Below, one piece after another: positions 34,548 to 43,824 of a stretch of DNA of 64,000 nt; position 1 is the first letter of the stretch, and every line of letters begins with the position of its first letter. A model generated the notes under the pieces. That model searched no databases, had not been told where the DNA came from, and worked only from the letters and a program-made list of their open reading frames with translations. Source of the DNA: CAYFYS01 sp965202905 (GTDB taxonomy: Bacteria > Pseudomonadota > Alphaproteobacteria > MPNO01); NCBI GenBank assembly GCA_965202905.1, contig OZ241868.1:3658001-3722000 (forward strand), read 5' to 3'. A program made the translations under genes and the position numbers.

Positions 34548-35876
34548 TCAGGGGGTGCTTTCGAGGTCCGGCGGGTTGCCCACCACGACCACGGTGAGCT
34601 TGTCCGAAGCCAGCAGCCGCGCGGCGACCCGCTTGACGTCGTCGCCGGTCACCGCGTTGATCAGCGACGCCCGCCGGTCGATATAGTCGATGCCGAGCTT
34701 GTTGATCTGGATGGCGAGCAGCATTCCGGCAATGCCGCGGGTGGAATCCAGCCGCAGCGGGAAAGAGCCGTTGAGGTAGGTCTTGGCGGCGGCCAGCTCG
34801 TCGTCGCTGACCCCGTCACGGGCGATGCGCCGCCATTCGGACTTGACCAGTTCGAGCGAAGTCGCAACGCGCGCATTCGCCGTGCCCAGCCCGCCCATGA
34901 CCAGCCCGGCGCGTCGCATCGGGTTGAGGTAGCTGTAGACCGAATAGGCGAGCCCGCGCTTCTCGCGGATCTCCTCGCCCAGGCGCGAGGAAAGCCCGCC
35001 GCCGCCCAGGATGTGGTTCATCACATAAGCCGCGTAGTAGTCCGGATCGTCGCGCTTGAGACCGGCCTGGCCGAAGACGACGACGCTTTGCGGGATCGGC
35101 TTGCGGACGACCACGAGTTTGCCGCCCACCGGCATTGCTTCGGGAATCCGCGACGGGCTGCCGCGCTGAGGCAGGGCGCCGAACACCTCGTCGAGCCGGC
35201 GGCCGAGCTCCTCGGGCGCGATGTCGCCGGCCACGCCGACGATGAGGCCGTCGCGCACGAGGCGCTGGCGTACGAACCGGGCGAGGTCGTCCCGGGCGAT
35301 GGCGCGCACGCTCCCCGGCGTGCCGGCGATCGGCCTGGCGTAAGGATGGTCGCCGAAGACCGAGCCGTACCATGTCCGCCCGGCTATGCGCCGCGGGTTG
35401 TCCTTCTGGCTTTGGAGCGAGGCGACGAGCTGGCCGCGGATGCGCTCGACCGGCGCTGAATCGAAGCGCGGCGCGGTGAGCGCCAGGCGCAGCAGCTCGA
35501 AGGCGCGCTCCCGGTAGGCGCTCAGAGTCCTGAGCGAGCCGCGGAACCGGTCGCGCCCGGCGCCGAAGCCGAGCGAGGCGGAAATGTCCTCCATCGCCTC
35601 CTGAAAGGCCCCGGAGTCCAGCTTGCCCGCGCCCTCGTCGAGCAGGCCCGAGACCATGTCGGCCAGCCCTTCCTTGCCCTTGGGATCGAGCGCCGCCCCG
35701 CCCTTGAAGCTGAAGGCGAAATTGATTACCGGGACCGAGCCGTCTCGAACCAGCCACGCCTCGATGCCGCCCGGGCTGCGCACCAGATGAATCTCGGTCG
35801 CGGCCGCCGGGCCGGCGGCCAGGGCGGCCCAGGCCGCCAGGATCAGAACGAAGCGCCGGGCGAAGGGCTTGGCCAT
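34548..35876 (-). CDS. M16-family peptidase, catalytically degenerate partner
   Basis: This 442-residue exported protein has a signal peptide (FVLILAAWAALAAGPAAATE). It has the M16 fold (INFAFSFKGGAALDPKGKEG, GLADMVSGLLDEGAGKLDS, GGGGLSSRLGEEIREKRGLAYSVYS) but lacks the HXXEH zinc site: the expected position reads GLADMVSGLLDEG. It is thus the non-catalytic half of a two-subunit M16 peptidase whose active half is encoded just upstream. The ATG at 35876 lies 14 nt after the partner's stop. Confidence 0.9.
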   Translation of the reverse strand: MAKPFARRFVLILAAWAALAAGPAAATEIHLVRSPGGIEAWLVRDGSVPVINFAFSFKGGAALDPKGKEGLADMVSGLLDEGAGKLDSGAFQEAMEDISASLGFGAGRDRFRGSLRTLSAYRERAFELLRLALTAPRFDSAPVERIRGQLVASLQSQKDNPRRIAGRTWYGSVFGDHPYARPIAGTPGSVRAIARDDLARFVRQRLVRDGLIVGVAGDIAPEELGRRLDEVFGALPQRGSPSRIPEAMPVGGKLVVVRKPIPQSVVVFGQAGLKRDDPDYYAAYVMNHILGGGGLSSRLGEEIREKRGLAYSVYSYLNPMRRAGLVMGGLGTANARVATSLELVKSEWRRIARDGVSDDELAAAKTYLNGSFPLRLDSTRGIAGMLLAIQINKLGIDYIDRRASLINAVTGDDVKRVAARLLASDKLTVVVVGNPPDLESTP

Positions 35877-35890
35877 GGCGATAGGGTCCG

Positions 35891-37258
35891 TCAGCTCGTG
35901 GACTCGGGAAAAAGGATGCTGGTGACCGAGCGCTTGTCGACCAGCACTGCACGCGCGGCCGCGCGGATCTGCGCAGCGGTCACCGCCTCGATCCGCTCCG
36001 GCCAGGCCTCGATGTCGGCGATCGACCGCCCGGTGACCAGCGCCCGGCCGATGATGTTGGGCGCCGCCCGGACGCCGTCGCGCGCATAGATCGACCCGGC
36101 GACCAGCGAGCGCTTGACCCGGGCGAGCTCCTCTTCGGTGATTCCGTGCTCCAGCAAGCGGCCGATTTCCACCCGGAGCGCCGCCTCGAGGGGCGCCACC
36201 GCGCCGCCCGCCTTGGACATGACCGAGATCGAAAACTCGCCCTCGTCGATCCGCACGGCCGAGTACCAGGAGCGGGCGCTGGAGGCGATGGCCCGATCGA
36301 CCACGAGTGCGCGGTAGAGTCGGCTGGTCGCGCCGCCGCCCAGCGCCTCGGCGAGCACCAGCAGCGGATAGGCGTGCCCGGTCGCGCCCGCATTGAAGCT
36401 CGGCGCCCGGTAGGTGAGCGTCAGCCGCGGCACATGGACCCGCGGGCTTTTCATGGTAATGCGCCTGGCCGCCAGCGGCTCGGGCTCGACGGGGCGGACC
36501 CGGGGCGGGATATCGCGTCCGGGAATCGGGCCGAAATGGCGCTCGGCGAGCGCGCGCGCCCGCTCCAGGCTCACGTCGCCGGCGAGGACCAGGATCGCGT
36601 TGTTGGGCGCATAGTGGGTGCGGTAGAAGGCGAGCGCGTCTTCGGTCGTCAGGCCTTCGATCTCGCGCTTCCAGCCGATCACGGGAGCCCGGTAGGGGTG
36701 GCGCAGATAGGTGATCGCCCGGCGGCGCTCGTGGAGCTGGGCGCCGGGGTTGTTGTCGGTGCGCGAGCGGCGCTCCTCGAGGACTACATCCCGCTCCGGC
36801 AGGACCTCCGCATCGGTCAGGCGCAAGTTGGCCATCCGGTCCGCTTCGAGGCGCATGATCAGATCGAGCTTGTCGCGCGCGACCCGCTGGAAGTAGGCGG
36901 TGTAGTCGTGGCTGGTGAATGCGTTGTTCATGCCGCCGTTGCGCGCGACGATCTTCGAGAAGTGGCCCGGCGGGACCGACGGCGTGCCCTTGAACATCAG
37001 ATGCTCGAGGAAGTGGGCGATGCCCGACTTGCCGGAGGGCTCGTCGGCGGCGCCCACCTTGTACCAGACCATCTGGACGACGATCGGCGCCCGGCGGTTC
37101 TCGACGACGACGACCTGAAGCCCGTTGGCCAGCGTGAAGGTCTTGGGGTTGAAGACCCCGGCGCGCGCCGGGGCGAGGGCGAACATTCCGGCAAGCAGAA
37201 GCGCAATGGCGGGCGACAGCAGGCCGGCTGCCTCGCCTCGACGGCCGTGTGCGATCAA
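35891..37258 (-). CDS. M16-family zinc peptidase, catalytic subunit
   Basis: This 455-residue exported peptidase contains the inverted zinc motif HFLEHLMFKG (HXXEH) near residue 82 and the downstream Glu ligand in the VVLEERRSRTDNNPG region. A signal peptide is predicted at residues 12-34 (AIALLLAGMFALAPARA). It should degrade peptides in the periplasm together with the degenerate partner encoded next. No ATG fits; a TTG at 37258 follows a strong GGAGG by 7 nt, so TTG is the likely start. It belongs to the ribF-ileS-lspA-DUF3035-M16-M16 run. Confidence 0.92.
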   Translation of the reverse strand: MIAHGRRGEAAGLLSPAIALLLAGMFALAPARAGVFNPKTFTLANGLQVVVVENRRAPIVVQMVWYKVGAADEPSGKSGIAHFLEHLMFKGTPSVPPGHFSKIVARNGGMNNAFTSHDYTAYFQRVARDKLDLIMRLEADRMANLRLTDAEVLPERDVVLEERRSRTDNNPGAQLHERRRAITYLRHPYRAPVIGWKREIEGLTTEDALAFYRTHYAPNNAILVLAGDVSLERARALAERHFGPIPGRDIPPRVRPVEPEPLAARRITMKSPRVHVPRLTLTYRAPSFNAGATGHAYPLLVLAEALGGGATSRLYRALVVDRAIASSARSWYSAVRIDEGEFSISVMSKAGGAVAPLEAALRVEIGRLLEHGITEEELARVKRSLVAGSIYARDGVRAAPNIIGRALVTGRSIADIEAWPERIEAVTAAQIRAAARAVLVDKRSVTSILFPESTS

Positions 37259-37372
37259 GATCGGTCCTCCGTTCCGTAATCCCTCCGCGCCTGGGGGGGC
37301 GCCCGCCGGTCATGCCGCCGGCATATGGTCAAGGGTCGGAAAACGGCAAGGCCCCGCGAGGCGTTCTCGCCG

Positions 37373-37951
37373 TTAATTGAAGATGCCTTCCAGGAGGCCG
37401 CGCTCGCGCCGGACGATCACCGGCGTCGTCCCGCTGGTCGCCGGGCTGCCGAGAGCGGCGTTGTCGCGCAGCCGCCGGGATTCGCGCCGGGCGTCGATCA
37501 CCTCGCCCGCCGGGTCGGACTCACGCCAGAAGATGAGCGTGTCGACGAAGTTTTGCCCGGCCTCGGCGATCTGGGCGGACTCCCGGTTCACCTCCCGGCG
37601 GATCGAGGAATCCGCGTTGACGGCGCCGGCGCGCCCGAGAAGGGCCTGCTCGCCGCTGGACCGCGCATCGCCGTCGCGGGCGAGTCCCGTCGGGGCGCTG
37701 CGCAGCAGGATGTTGCGCGCCTCGTCCTTGACTTCCAGCTCCTGCGGGCGCGGCGCGCCGGGCGCGGGCGGGCGCAGACCGAAATCCGGCGGAATGGCGA
37801 GCGGGGCACGGGTCACCACGGCGAACTCGTCGGGCGGCGGGCGGTCCAGGCCGATCGCCTCGCGCGTCTTGTCGCCGCAGCCGGCAAGTCCCAGCGCTAT
37901 CGCCACGCCGCCGATCGCCGCGAGCCCGATTCGCAATCCGCCACGCTTCAT
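37373..37951 (-). CDS. DUF3035-type lipoprotein
   Basis: This 192-residue lipoprotein has lipobox LAGC near residue 25 followed by the characteristic alphaproteobacterial DUF3035 segment (GLDRPPPDEFAVVTRAPLAIPPDFGLRPPAPGAPRP, in parts, near residues 34-70). The C-terminal half is charged and helical. The molecular role is unknown, but the gene is regularly found between lspA and M16 peptidases. Being a lipoprotein gene next to lspA, it is a probable substrate of that enzyme. Confidence 0.85.
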   Translation of the reverse strand: MKRGGLRIGLAAIGGVAIALGLAGCGDKTREAIGLDRPPPDEFAVVTRAPLAIPPDFGLRPPAPGAPRPQELEVKDEARNILLRSAPTGLARDGDARSSGEQALLGRAGAVNADSSIRREVNRESAQIAEAGQNFVDTLIFWRESDPAGEVIDARRESRRLRDNAALGSPATSGTTPVIVRRERGLLEGIFN

Positions 37952-37979
37952 CCCGGTATCGTCCTGGAATCGAGTGTCC

Positions 37980-38474
37980 TTATTTCTCGCGCACTCTATG
38001 TTCGGATCGGTCGCCGATCAAGGTTCCGTAGAGCACGATGCCGACGCCGGCGGTGATCGCGGAATCGGCCAAGTTGAAGGCCGGCCAGTGTACGCCCGCG
38101 GCGTGAAAGTCGAGAAAATCGACCACCGCGCCCTGGCCCAGGCGGTCGATCAGATTGCCCAGCGCCCCGCCGATTATCAGCCCCAGCGCGATGCCCAGCC
38201 AGCGGTCGGCGGTGCGGATCAGCCAGATCGTCAGCCCGATCACCACCGCGATCGTGAAGGCCGACAGCAGCCGCGGCCCCCAGGGCGAGTCCGAGCTGAA
38301 CAGCCCGAAGCTCGCCCCCCGGTTGAGCACGAACACCAGGTTGAAGAACGGGGTGACCATGACGCCGGCGCCGGCCTGGCCGAGCCAGCCGACGACCAGG
38401 ATCTTGGTGACCTGGTCCAGCACCGCGACGATGCCGGCGATCGTAAGTCCCCAGCGCGCCAGGGCGGACGGCAT
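37980..38474 (-). CDS. lspA: Lipoprotein signal peptidase (signal peptidase II)
   Basis: This 164-residue inner-membrane aspartyl peptidase has four hydrophobic segments. Conserved motifs are VLDQVTKI near residue 18, FNLVFVLNRGASFGLF near 44, GGALGNLIDRLGQGAVVDFLDF (catalytic Asp) near 103, and FNLADSAITAGV (second catalytic Asp) near 133. It removes signal peptides from prolipoproteins such as BamD and the DUF3035 protein of this window. It starts 5 nt after the ileS stop. Confidence 0.95.
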   Translation of the reverse strand: MPSALARWGLTIAGIVAVLDQVTKILVVGWLGQAGAGVMVTPFFNLVFVLNRGASFGLFSSDSPWGPRLLSAFTIAVVIGLTIWLIRTADRWLGIALGLIIGGALGNLIDRLGQGAVVDFLDFHAAGVHWPAFNLADSAITAGVGIVLYGTLIGDRSEHRVREK

Positions 38475-38479
38475 CGCGC

Positions 38480-41299
38480 CTATTCCGCCGCCGTGCCGAA
38501 ATCGCCCACCGCATCGGCGCAGCGGCCGCAGATGTCGCCGTGCCGCGGGTCAGACCCGACCTCGGGCAGCACCCGCCAGCAGCGCTCGCATTTGGCGCCG
38601 GCGGCCTCGCCGACGGTCACGCCGACGCCCGGCGCGTCGGCCAGGGTGAATGCGTCGGCCGGCGCATCGCCGACCGTGACGGTGACCCCCGAAGTGATCG
38701 CGATCTCTTCGAGATCGAGACCTGCGAGCGCGGCGGCGGTCTCGGCATCGACATGGATCACCGGATGGGCCTGGAGGCTGGAGCCGATGCGTTTCTCCGC
38801 GCGCTCGACCTCGATCGCCCCGGTGATCACCCGGCGGATGCGGCGCACGCTCTGCCAGCGCGCGGCGATATCATCGGCCCGCCAATCGTCGGGGATTTCG
38901 GGGAAGAGCTCCAGGTGAACGCTGTCGGCATCCTCGCCGTGGCGCGCGCGCCAAGCCTCCTCGGCGGTGAAGCACAGGATCGGGGCGAGCCAGGCGGTCA
39001 GGCAGGAGAACAGCGTATCCAGCACCGTGCGCGCAGCCCGCCGCGCCGGATCGTCGAGTCGGTCGCAGTAGAGCGTGTCCTTGCGGATGTCGAAATAGAA
39101 GGCCGACAGATCCGCCGCACAGAAACCGTGCAAAGCGGTGAACAGCGCGTGGAACTCGTAGCGTTCGAGCGAGTCGCGGACCAGCCGGTCGAGCTCCCAC
39201 AGCCGGTGCAGCACCCAGCGCTCGATCTCGGGCATGGCATCGGGAGCGACCCGCTCGCCGTCGGCGAAGCCGTCGAGGTTGCCCAGCATATAGCGCATCG
39301 TGTTGCGGATGCGCCGGTAGGCCTCGACGTTCTGCTCGATGATGTTGGCCCCGATCCGAAGGTCCTCGGAATAGTCCGAGGCGACGACCCACAGGCGCAG
39401 GATGTCCGCGCCGTACCGGGCGATCACGTCCTGCGGCGCGACGACGTTGCCGAGCGACTTGGACATCTTGCGGCCCTGCTCGTCGAGCACGAAGCCGTGG
39501 GTCAGCACGCCGTCATAGGGCGCCCGGCCGCGAGTGCCGCAGGACTCCAGCAGCGAGGAATGGAACCAGCCGCGGTGCTGGTCCGAGCCTTCGAGGTAGA
39601 GCGCGGCCGGCCATTCGAGATCGTCCCGGGTCTCCAGGGTAAAGCTGTGAGAGGCGCCCGAGTCGAACCACACATCCAGGATGTCCCGGACCTGATCGAA
39701 GGCGGCCGGATCGTAGTCATCGCCCAGGAAGCGCGCGGGCGGGCTCTCGAACCAGGCATCGGCCCCCTCCGCTTCGACCGCCGCGACAACCCGGTCGAGC
39801 ACCGCCGGATCGCGCAGCGGCTCGCCGGTCGTCTTGTCGACAAAGACCGTGATCGGCACCCCCCAGGCGCGCTGGCGCGAGACGCACCAGTCCGGCCGCG
39901 TGGCGATCATGCCGTAGAGCCGGTTGCGCCCGGTCTCCGGGTAGAACGCGGTCCTTTCGATCGCGGCGAGCGCCTTCTCGCGCAGCCCGTTCTGCGCCAT
40001 GCCGATGAACCATTGCGGCGTGGCGCGGAAGATCAGCGGCTTCTTCGACCGCCAGGAATGCGGATAGGAGTGGACCAGCTTCCCGCGGGCCAGGAGCGCG
40101 CCGGCGTCCTTCAGCGCATCCGCGACCGCGCCGTCCACCTTGTAGACGTGCTGGCCGGCGAACAGCGGCACGTGGTCGTAGAACAGGCCGCCGTCGTCGA
40201 CGGTGCGCGGCGCCTCGATCCCATGGGCGCGGCCGAGCGCGAAGTCTTCCGCACCGTGGCCCGGCGCGGTGTGGACGAAGCCGGTGCCCTGCCCGGCGGT
40301 GACATGATCGCCGGCGAGCAGCGGAACGTCGAAGTCGTAGCCCCTTCCGTGCAGCGGATGGCGGCAGACGGCGCCGGCAAGAGCGCTGCCGGGCAGGCGC
40401 ACCAGCGTCCGCGTCCCGGTTATCCCGGCCTCCTCGAAGACCGATTGGGCAAGTTCCGCCGCCAGCACGACCCGCTCGCCGGCGACCGCCAAGCCATCCC
40501 CGGCGGTCTCGGTCACCTCGACCACAAGGTAATCGATCGCCTCGCCGAAAGCGACGGCCCGGTTGCCGGGGATCGTCCAGGGCGTGGTCGTCCAGATCAG
40601 GACCGATGCGCCGGCCAGCGCCGGGTCCGAGGCCCGGGCGACCGGGAACCGGACATGAATGGTCGTCGAAATGTGGTCGAGATACTCGATCTCGGCCTCG
40701 GCCAGCGCCGTCTTCTCCACGACCGACCACATGACCGGCCTGGCGCCCCGAAAGAGCCCGCCGCTGAGCAGGAACTTGCCGAGCTCGCGCACGATCTGGG
40801 CCTCGGCGGCGAACGACATCGTGGTGTAGGGGCGCCGCCAGTCGCCGATCACGCCCAGGCGCTCGAACTCCTTGCGCTGGACCTCGATCCAATGGGCGGC
40901 GAACTCGCGGCACTCGCGCCGGAATTCCGGCAGCGGCACCTGGTCCTTGTCACGCCCGTCCTTGCGGTACTTCTCCTCGATGGTCCATTCGATCGGCAGC
41001 CCGTGGCAGTCCCAGCCCGGCACGTAGTTGGCGTCGCGGCCCAGCATCTGCTGCGACCGGTTGATGACGTCCTTGAGGATCTTGTTCAGCGCATGCCCGA
41101 TATGGAGATGCCCGTTGGCGTAAGGCGGACCGTCGTGGAGGATGAATTTCTCCTGCCCGCGCGCTGCCGCGCGCTGCCGGCCGTAGAGATCTTCCTCGCG
41201 CCAGCGCGCGAGGATCTGCGGCTCGCGCTCGGGCAGCCTGGCCCGCATCGCGAACGCGGTCTTGGGCAGGAAGACCGTCGGGCGGTAATCGGTGGTCAT
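38480..41299 (-). CDS. ileS: Isoleucyl-tRNA synthetase
   Basis: This 939-residue class Ia synthetase charges tRNA-Ile. HIGH motif in PYANGHLHIGHALNKILKD near residue 60, editing domain (TTTPWTIPGNRAVAFGEA near 237), KMSKS in GRKMSKSLGNVVAP near 610, and a C-terminal zinc finger with CERCWRVLPEV and CGRCADAVG. Length and domain order are normal for bacterial IleRS. The ATG overlaps the ribF stop as ATGA, and lspA follows after 5 nt, forming a translationally coupled operon. Confidence 0.97.
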   Translation of the reverse strand: MTTDYRPTVFLPKTAFAMRARLPEREPQILARWREEDLYGRQRAAARGQEKFILHDGPPYANGHLHIGHALNKILKDVINRSQQMLGRDANYVPGWDCHGLPIEWTIEEKYRKDGRDKDQVPLPEFRRECREFAAHWIEVQRKEFERLGVIGDWRRPYTTMSFAAEAQIVRELGKFLLSGGLFRGARPVMWSVVEKTALAEAEIEYLDHISTTIHVRFPVARASDPALAGASVLIWTTTPWTIPGNRAVAFGEAIDYLVVEVTETAGDGLAVAGERVVLAAELAQSVFEEAGITGTRTLVRLPGSALAGAVCRHPLHGRGYDFDVPLLAGDHVTAGQGTGFVHTAPGHGAEDFALGRAHGIEAPRTVDDGGLFYDHVPLFAGQHVYKVDGAVADALKDAGALLARGKLVHSYPHSWRSKKPLIFRATPQWFIGMAQNGLREKALAAIERTAFYPETGRNRLYGMIATRPDWCVSRQRAWGVPITVFVDKTTGEPLRDPAVLDRVVAAVEAEGADAWFESPPARFLGDDYDPAAFDQVRDILDVWFDSGASHSFTLETRDDLEWPAALYLEGSDQHRGWFHSSLLESCGTRGRAPYDGVLTHGFVLDEQGRKMSKSLGNVVAPQDVIARYGADILRLWVVASDYSEDLRIGANIIEQNVEAYRRIRNTMRYMLGNLDGFADGERVAPDAMPEIERWVLHRLWELDRLVRDSLERYEFHALFTALHGFCAADLSAFYFDIRKDTLYCDRLDDPARRAARTVLDTLFSCLTAWLAPILCFTAEEAWRARHGEDADSVHLELFPEIPDDWRADDIAARWQSVRRIRRVITGAIEVERAEKRIGSSLQAHPVIHVDAETAAALAGLDLEEIAITSGVTVTVGDAPADAFTLADAPGVGVTVGEAAGAKCERCWRVLPEVGSDPRHGDICGRCADAVGDFGTAAE

Positions 41300-42303
41300 C
41301 GCAATCCCTGATCCGATTGCACCGGCGCCGACGCAGCGGGCGGTGCGCGAAAATCGTCGTCGCCGAGCCGCTCCAGGAGCGCGCGCGACGCCATGCTGTC
41401 CTTGGCGATCTGCTCACGCAGCTCCGAAATCCCGGCGAACTTGCGCTCGGGACGGATGTACTCGACCAGGGCGACGCGAAGCAGCCGGTCGTAGATGTCC
41501 TCGGTGAAATCCAGGATATAGGTCTCCAGGCCAAGCCGGTCACCGTCGAAGGTAGGCCGCCAGCCGAGATTGGCGCAGCCCATGGACCACCGGGTCGCGC
41601 CATGCTCCTCGGTTCCGGCCCAGACGGCGTAGACCCCGAGCGCCGGCCGGACGTAGTCCTCGAGCGACAGGTTGGCGGTTGGAAAGCCGATTTGCCGTCC
41701 GCGCCGGTCGCCCCGCAAGACGCGGCCTTCGATCTCGAAGCAGCGGCCGAGCAGCGCGGCGGCCCGGGCCGGATCGCCTTCGCGCAGCGCCGCGCGGATG
41801 TTGGTCGAGGAATAGACCGTCTCATCGGGGCCGCTGACTGGCTCGACGACCGAGAACCCGACGCCGTCGGCCTCCGCCCATGCGCGCAGGGTCTCGACAT
41901 TGCCCTTGCGGCCCTTGCCGAAGACGAAGTCGTAGCCGACCGTCAGATGGCGCACGCCGAGCCCGTCGACCAGCACCCGGTCGATGAAGGCCTCCGGGCT
42001 TGCCTGGGAGACCTCGTCGTCGAAATGGATCAGCAACAGCGTATCGATCCCCATCACCTCGAAGCGCCGCACCTTGCCGCGCAGCGGCGTAAGCTCGAAC
42101 GGCGGATCGTCCGGCCGGAAGAAGCGCCGCGGATGGGGCTCGAACGTCACCACCGAAAGCGGCATCGAATGCGCCTCGGCCAAGTCGCCGGCGGCGCCGA
42201 TCACGACCCGGTGGCCGAGATGGACGCCGTCGAAATTGCCGATCGTCACCACGCCGCCGCGCGCGCTGTCCGGAATCCCCTTGGTGTGTCGGATGATGCG
42301 CAT
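41296..42303 (-). CDS. ribF: Bifunctional riboflavin kinase / FAD synthetase
   Basis: This 335-residue enzyme makes FMN and then FAD from riboflavin. The N-terminal adenylyltransferase has VVTIGNFDGVHLGHRVVI near residue 22 and the ST-type motif SSTNIRAALREGDPARA near 160; the C-terminal kinase has GRQIGFPTANLSLED near 205 and the end LREQIAKDSMASRALL. FAD supply suits the flavoenzymes nearby only in a general sense. First gene of the ribF-ileS-lspA run; the upstream 320 nt to the divergent Rieske gene hold the 15-bp repeat array. Confidence 0.95.
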   Translation of the reverse strand: MRIIRHTKGIPDSARGGVVTIGNFDGVHLGHRVVIGAAGDLAEAHSMPLSVVTFEPHPRRFFRPDDPPFELTPLRGKVRRFEVMGIDTLLLIHFDDEVSQASPEAFIDRVLVDGLGVRHLTVGYDFVFGKGRKGNVETLRAWAEADGVGFSVVEPVSGPDETVYSSTNIRAALREGDPARAAALLGRCFEIEGRVLRGDRRGRQIGFPTANLSLEDYVRPALGVYAVWAGTEEHGATRWSMGCANLGWRPTFDGDRLGLETYILDFTEDIYDRLLRVALVEYIRPERKFAGISELREQIAKDSMASRALLERLGDDDFRAPPAASAPVQSDQGLR

Positions 42304-42454
42304 GGTGGCCGCTACCTATTCCAGGCGGAATTCGAGAGTCAATGAATTCATCCTGGATCCGCCGCGCAGACGGCGACCGACGGTCGAGGCGCTTCGAGGC
42401 CAGGCACGAAGGCCGGTCGGCAGACGCCCGCGTCTTCGCCGGCGCCGTCCGGTC

Positions 42455-42540
42455 GACATCGGTTTGGTTGACATCGGTTTGGTTGACATCGGTTTGGTTG
42501 ACATCGGTTTGGTTGACATCGGTTTGGTTGACATCGGTTT
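42455..42540. repeat. 15-bp tandem repeat array (five full copies plus a partial)
   Basis: The unit GACATCGGTTTGGTT is repeated exactly five times from 42455, with a sixth partial GACATCGGTTT ending at 42540. Every junction makes TTGACA, a perfect sigma-70 -35 hexamer, at 42468, 42483, 42498, 42513 and 42528. All reading frames through it are open, so long apparent proteins here (TSVWL or KPMST repeats) are artefacts. It lies between divergent ribF and the Rieske oxygenase gene. Confidence 0.95.
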
Positions 42541-42557
42541 CCACCGCTTTCTATCCT
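42528..42557 (+). promoter_or_regulatory. Putative sigma-70 promoter for the Rieske-GFA genes
   Basis: TTGACA (42528-42533) is the last of five tandem copies; 18 nt downstream is TATCCT (42552-42557), four of six matches to TATAAT. The predicted transcript start would be about 60 nt before the Rieske ATG at 42625. The upstream -35 copies have no -10 at proper spacing, but may recruit polymerase or bind a regulator. Confidence 0.5.
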
Positions 42558-42624
42558 TTCCGCCAGCCCACTTGGCGGCAAGAGCCGGAAACAAAAGGCG
42601 ATTCGCGCGCGCGAGGGATCAGCA

Positions 42625-43824
42625 ATGACCGACACCGAGGGCTCGGGCTACGGGCGCAACGCCATCGTTCCGGCAGAGGATACAACTCTGACCCACGTGA
42701 CGTTCGGCACGCCGATGGGCGAGCTGATGCGGCGCTATTGGCATCCGGTGTGCATGTCATCGGAGTTGACCGATCTTCCCCGGCGCCTTCGGATTCTGGG
42801 CGAGGAACTGGTCGCCTATCGCGACGGGTCGGGCCGCGTCGGCGTGCTCGGCGCGCACTGCATTCACCGCGGCACCTCGCTCGAATACGGCCGGATCGAG
42901 GAGAACGGCATCCGCTGCTGTTATCACGGCTGGCTCTACAACGAGACCGGAAAGTGCCTCGACCAGCCGGGCGAGCCGGACGAGAGCCGGTACAAGGACG
43001 AGGTGCGTCAGCCCTGGTACCCGGCCGAGGAGTACAAGGGCCTTGTCTTCGCCTATATGGGCCCGCTGGACAAAAAGCCGCTCCTGCCGCTCTACGACAT
43101 TCTGGAGGACGAAGACGCCGCGTATCTCACCTACCGCAACTACAGCCGCGGCGAAATGGCGGCGTGCAACTGGCTGCAACTCCAGGAGAATGCCGCCGAC
43201 CCGGTCCACACCTACATCCTGCACGGCTGGAACCCGGGCCTGTTCGAGTTCGACGAGGTAATGGCCGTCCGGCCGCGCTTCGACTACGCGCATTCCGACC
43301 GCCATGTCTCATATGTGCGCACGACGGACCTCGACAGCGGGTTCAGGCTGATCCGCATTTCGACCATCTTCGTGCCGACCGCGCGCTCGGTGCCGCCGAC
43401 CGAGGTGAGCGGAACCGATCCCGAGCGCGAGACCGAGCGCGCACGCATGGTCGGCTGGTGGGTGCCAGTGGACAACGAGAACACCGTCGGCTTCCACATC
43501 GAGCGCGTCGAGCCCGGCAGGAAGGTCTTCCAGCCGCCGCACGAGGCGATCGTGCGGCCCTACGAGGACACTCAGCGCTGGCCTGATGACTGGGAGGCGC
43601 AGACCGGTCAGCGGGCGATCGCGCGCCACAAGCTCGAGCATCTGGCGAGCTCGGACCGCGGCGTTGTCCTGTTCCGCCGCCGCCTGCGTGAGGCGATCGC
43701 CGCCGTCGAGCGCGGCGAAGACCCGCCCGGGACCGCCCGGCGCCCGGCGGACAGGATCGTCGAAATCCCCTCGCGCAACGATGTGCTGGCGCGCGGCGCC
43801 GATCTTCGCCGGGAGTCGCCGTGA
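42625..43824 (+). CDS. Rieske [2Fe-2S] aromatic-ring oxygenase, alpha subunit type
   Basis: This 399-residue protein has an N-terminal Rieske domain with cluster ligands in HCIHRGTSLEYGR (Cys, His) and RCCYHGWLYN (Cys, His) near residues 74-98. The catalytic domain has the mononuclear iron facial triad region NWLQLQENAADPVHTYILHGW near residue 190 (two His after Asp, with the carboxylate further on). Such enzymes hydroxylate or demethylate aromatic acids with electrons from a reductase, which is not encoded here. The start is ATG 42625, and the stop overlaps the GFA gene (GTGA). Confidence 0.9.
   Translation: MTDTEGSGYGRNAIVPAEDTTLTHVTFGTPMGELMRRYWHPVCMSSELTDLPRRLRILGEELVAYRDGSGRVGVLGAHCIHRGTSLEYGRIEENGIRCCYHGWLYNETGKCLDQPGEPDESRYKDEVRQPWYPAEEYKGLVFAYMGPLDKKPLLPLYDILEDEDAAYLTYRNYSRGEMAACNWLQLQENAADPVHTYILHGWNPGLFEFDEVMAVRPRFDYAHSDRHVSYVRTTDLDSGFRLIRISTIFVPTARSVPPTEVSGTDPERETERARMVGWWVPVDNENTVGFHIERVEPGRKVFQPPHEAIVRPYEDTQRWPDDWEAQTGQRAIARHKLEHLASSDRGVVLFRRRLREAIAAVERGEDPPGTARRPADRIVEIPSRNDVLARGADLRRESP

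Noticed and set aside
34548..35876. Second M16 gene considered a pseudogene because it lacks HXXEH
   Set aside because: Degenerate partner subunits are normal in paired bacterial M16 peptidases, and the frame is intact.
38540..41311. A 923-codon open frame opposite ileS
   Set aside because: Mirror of the ileS codon pattern; no domain signatures, no ribosome-binding site.
42455..42540. CRISPR array
   Set aside because: Units are contiguous 15-mers without spacers, and no cas genes are present.
42342..43586. Long plus-strand frame containing a TSVWL pentapeptide repeat before the Rieske gene
   Set aside because: The repeat is open in every frame because the 15-bp unit has no stop; the rest is a shadow of the Rieske gene. 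The DNA repeat itself is reported instead.
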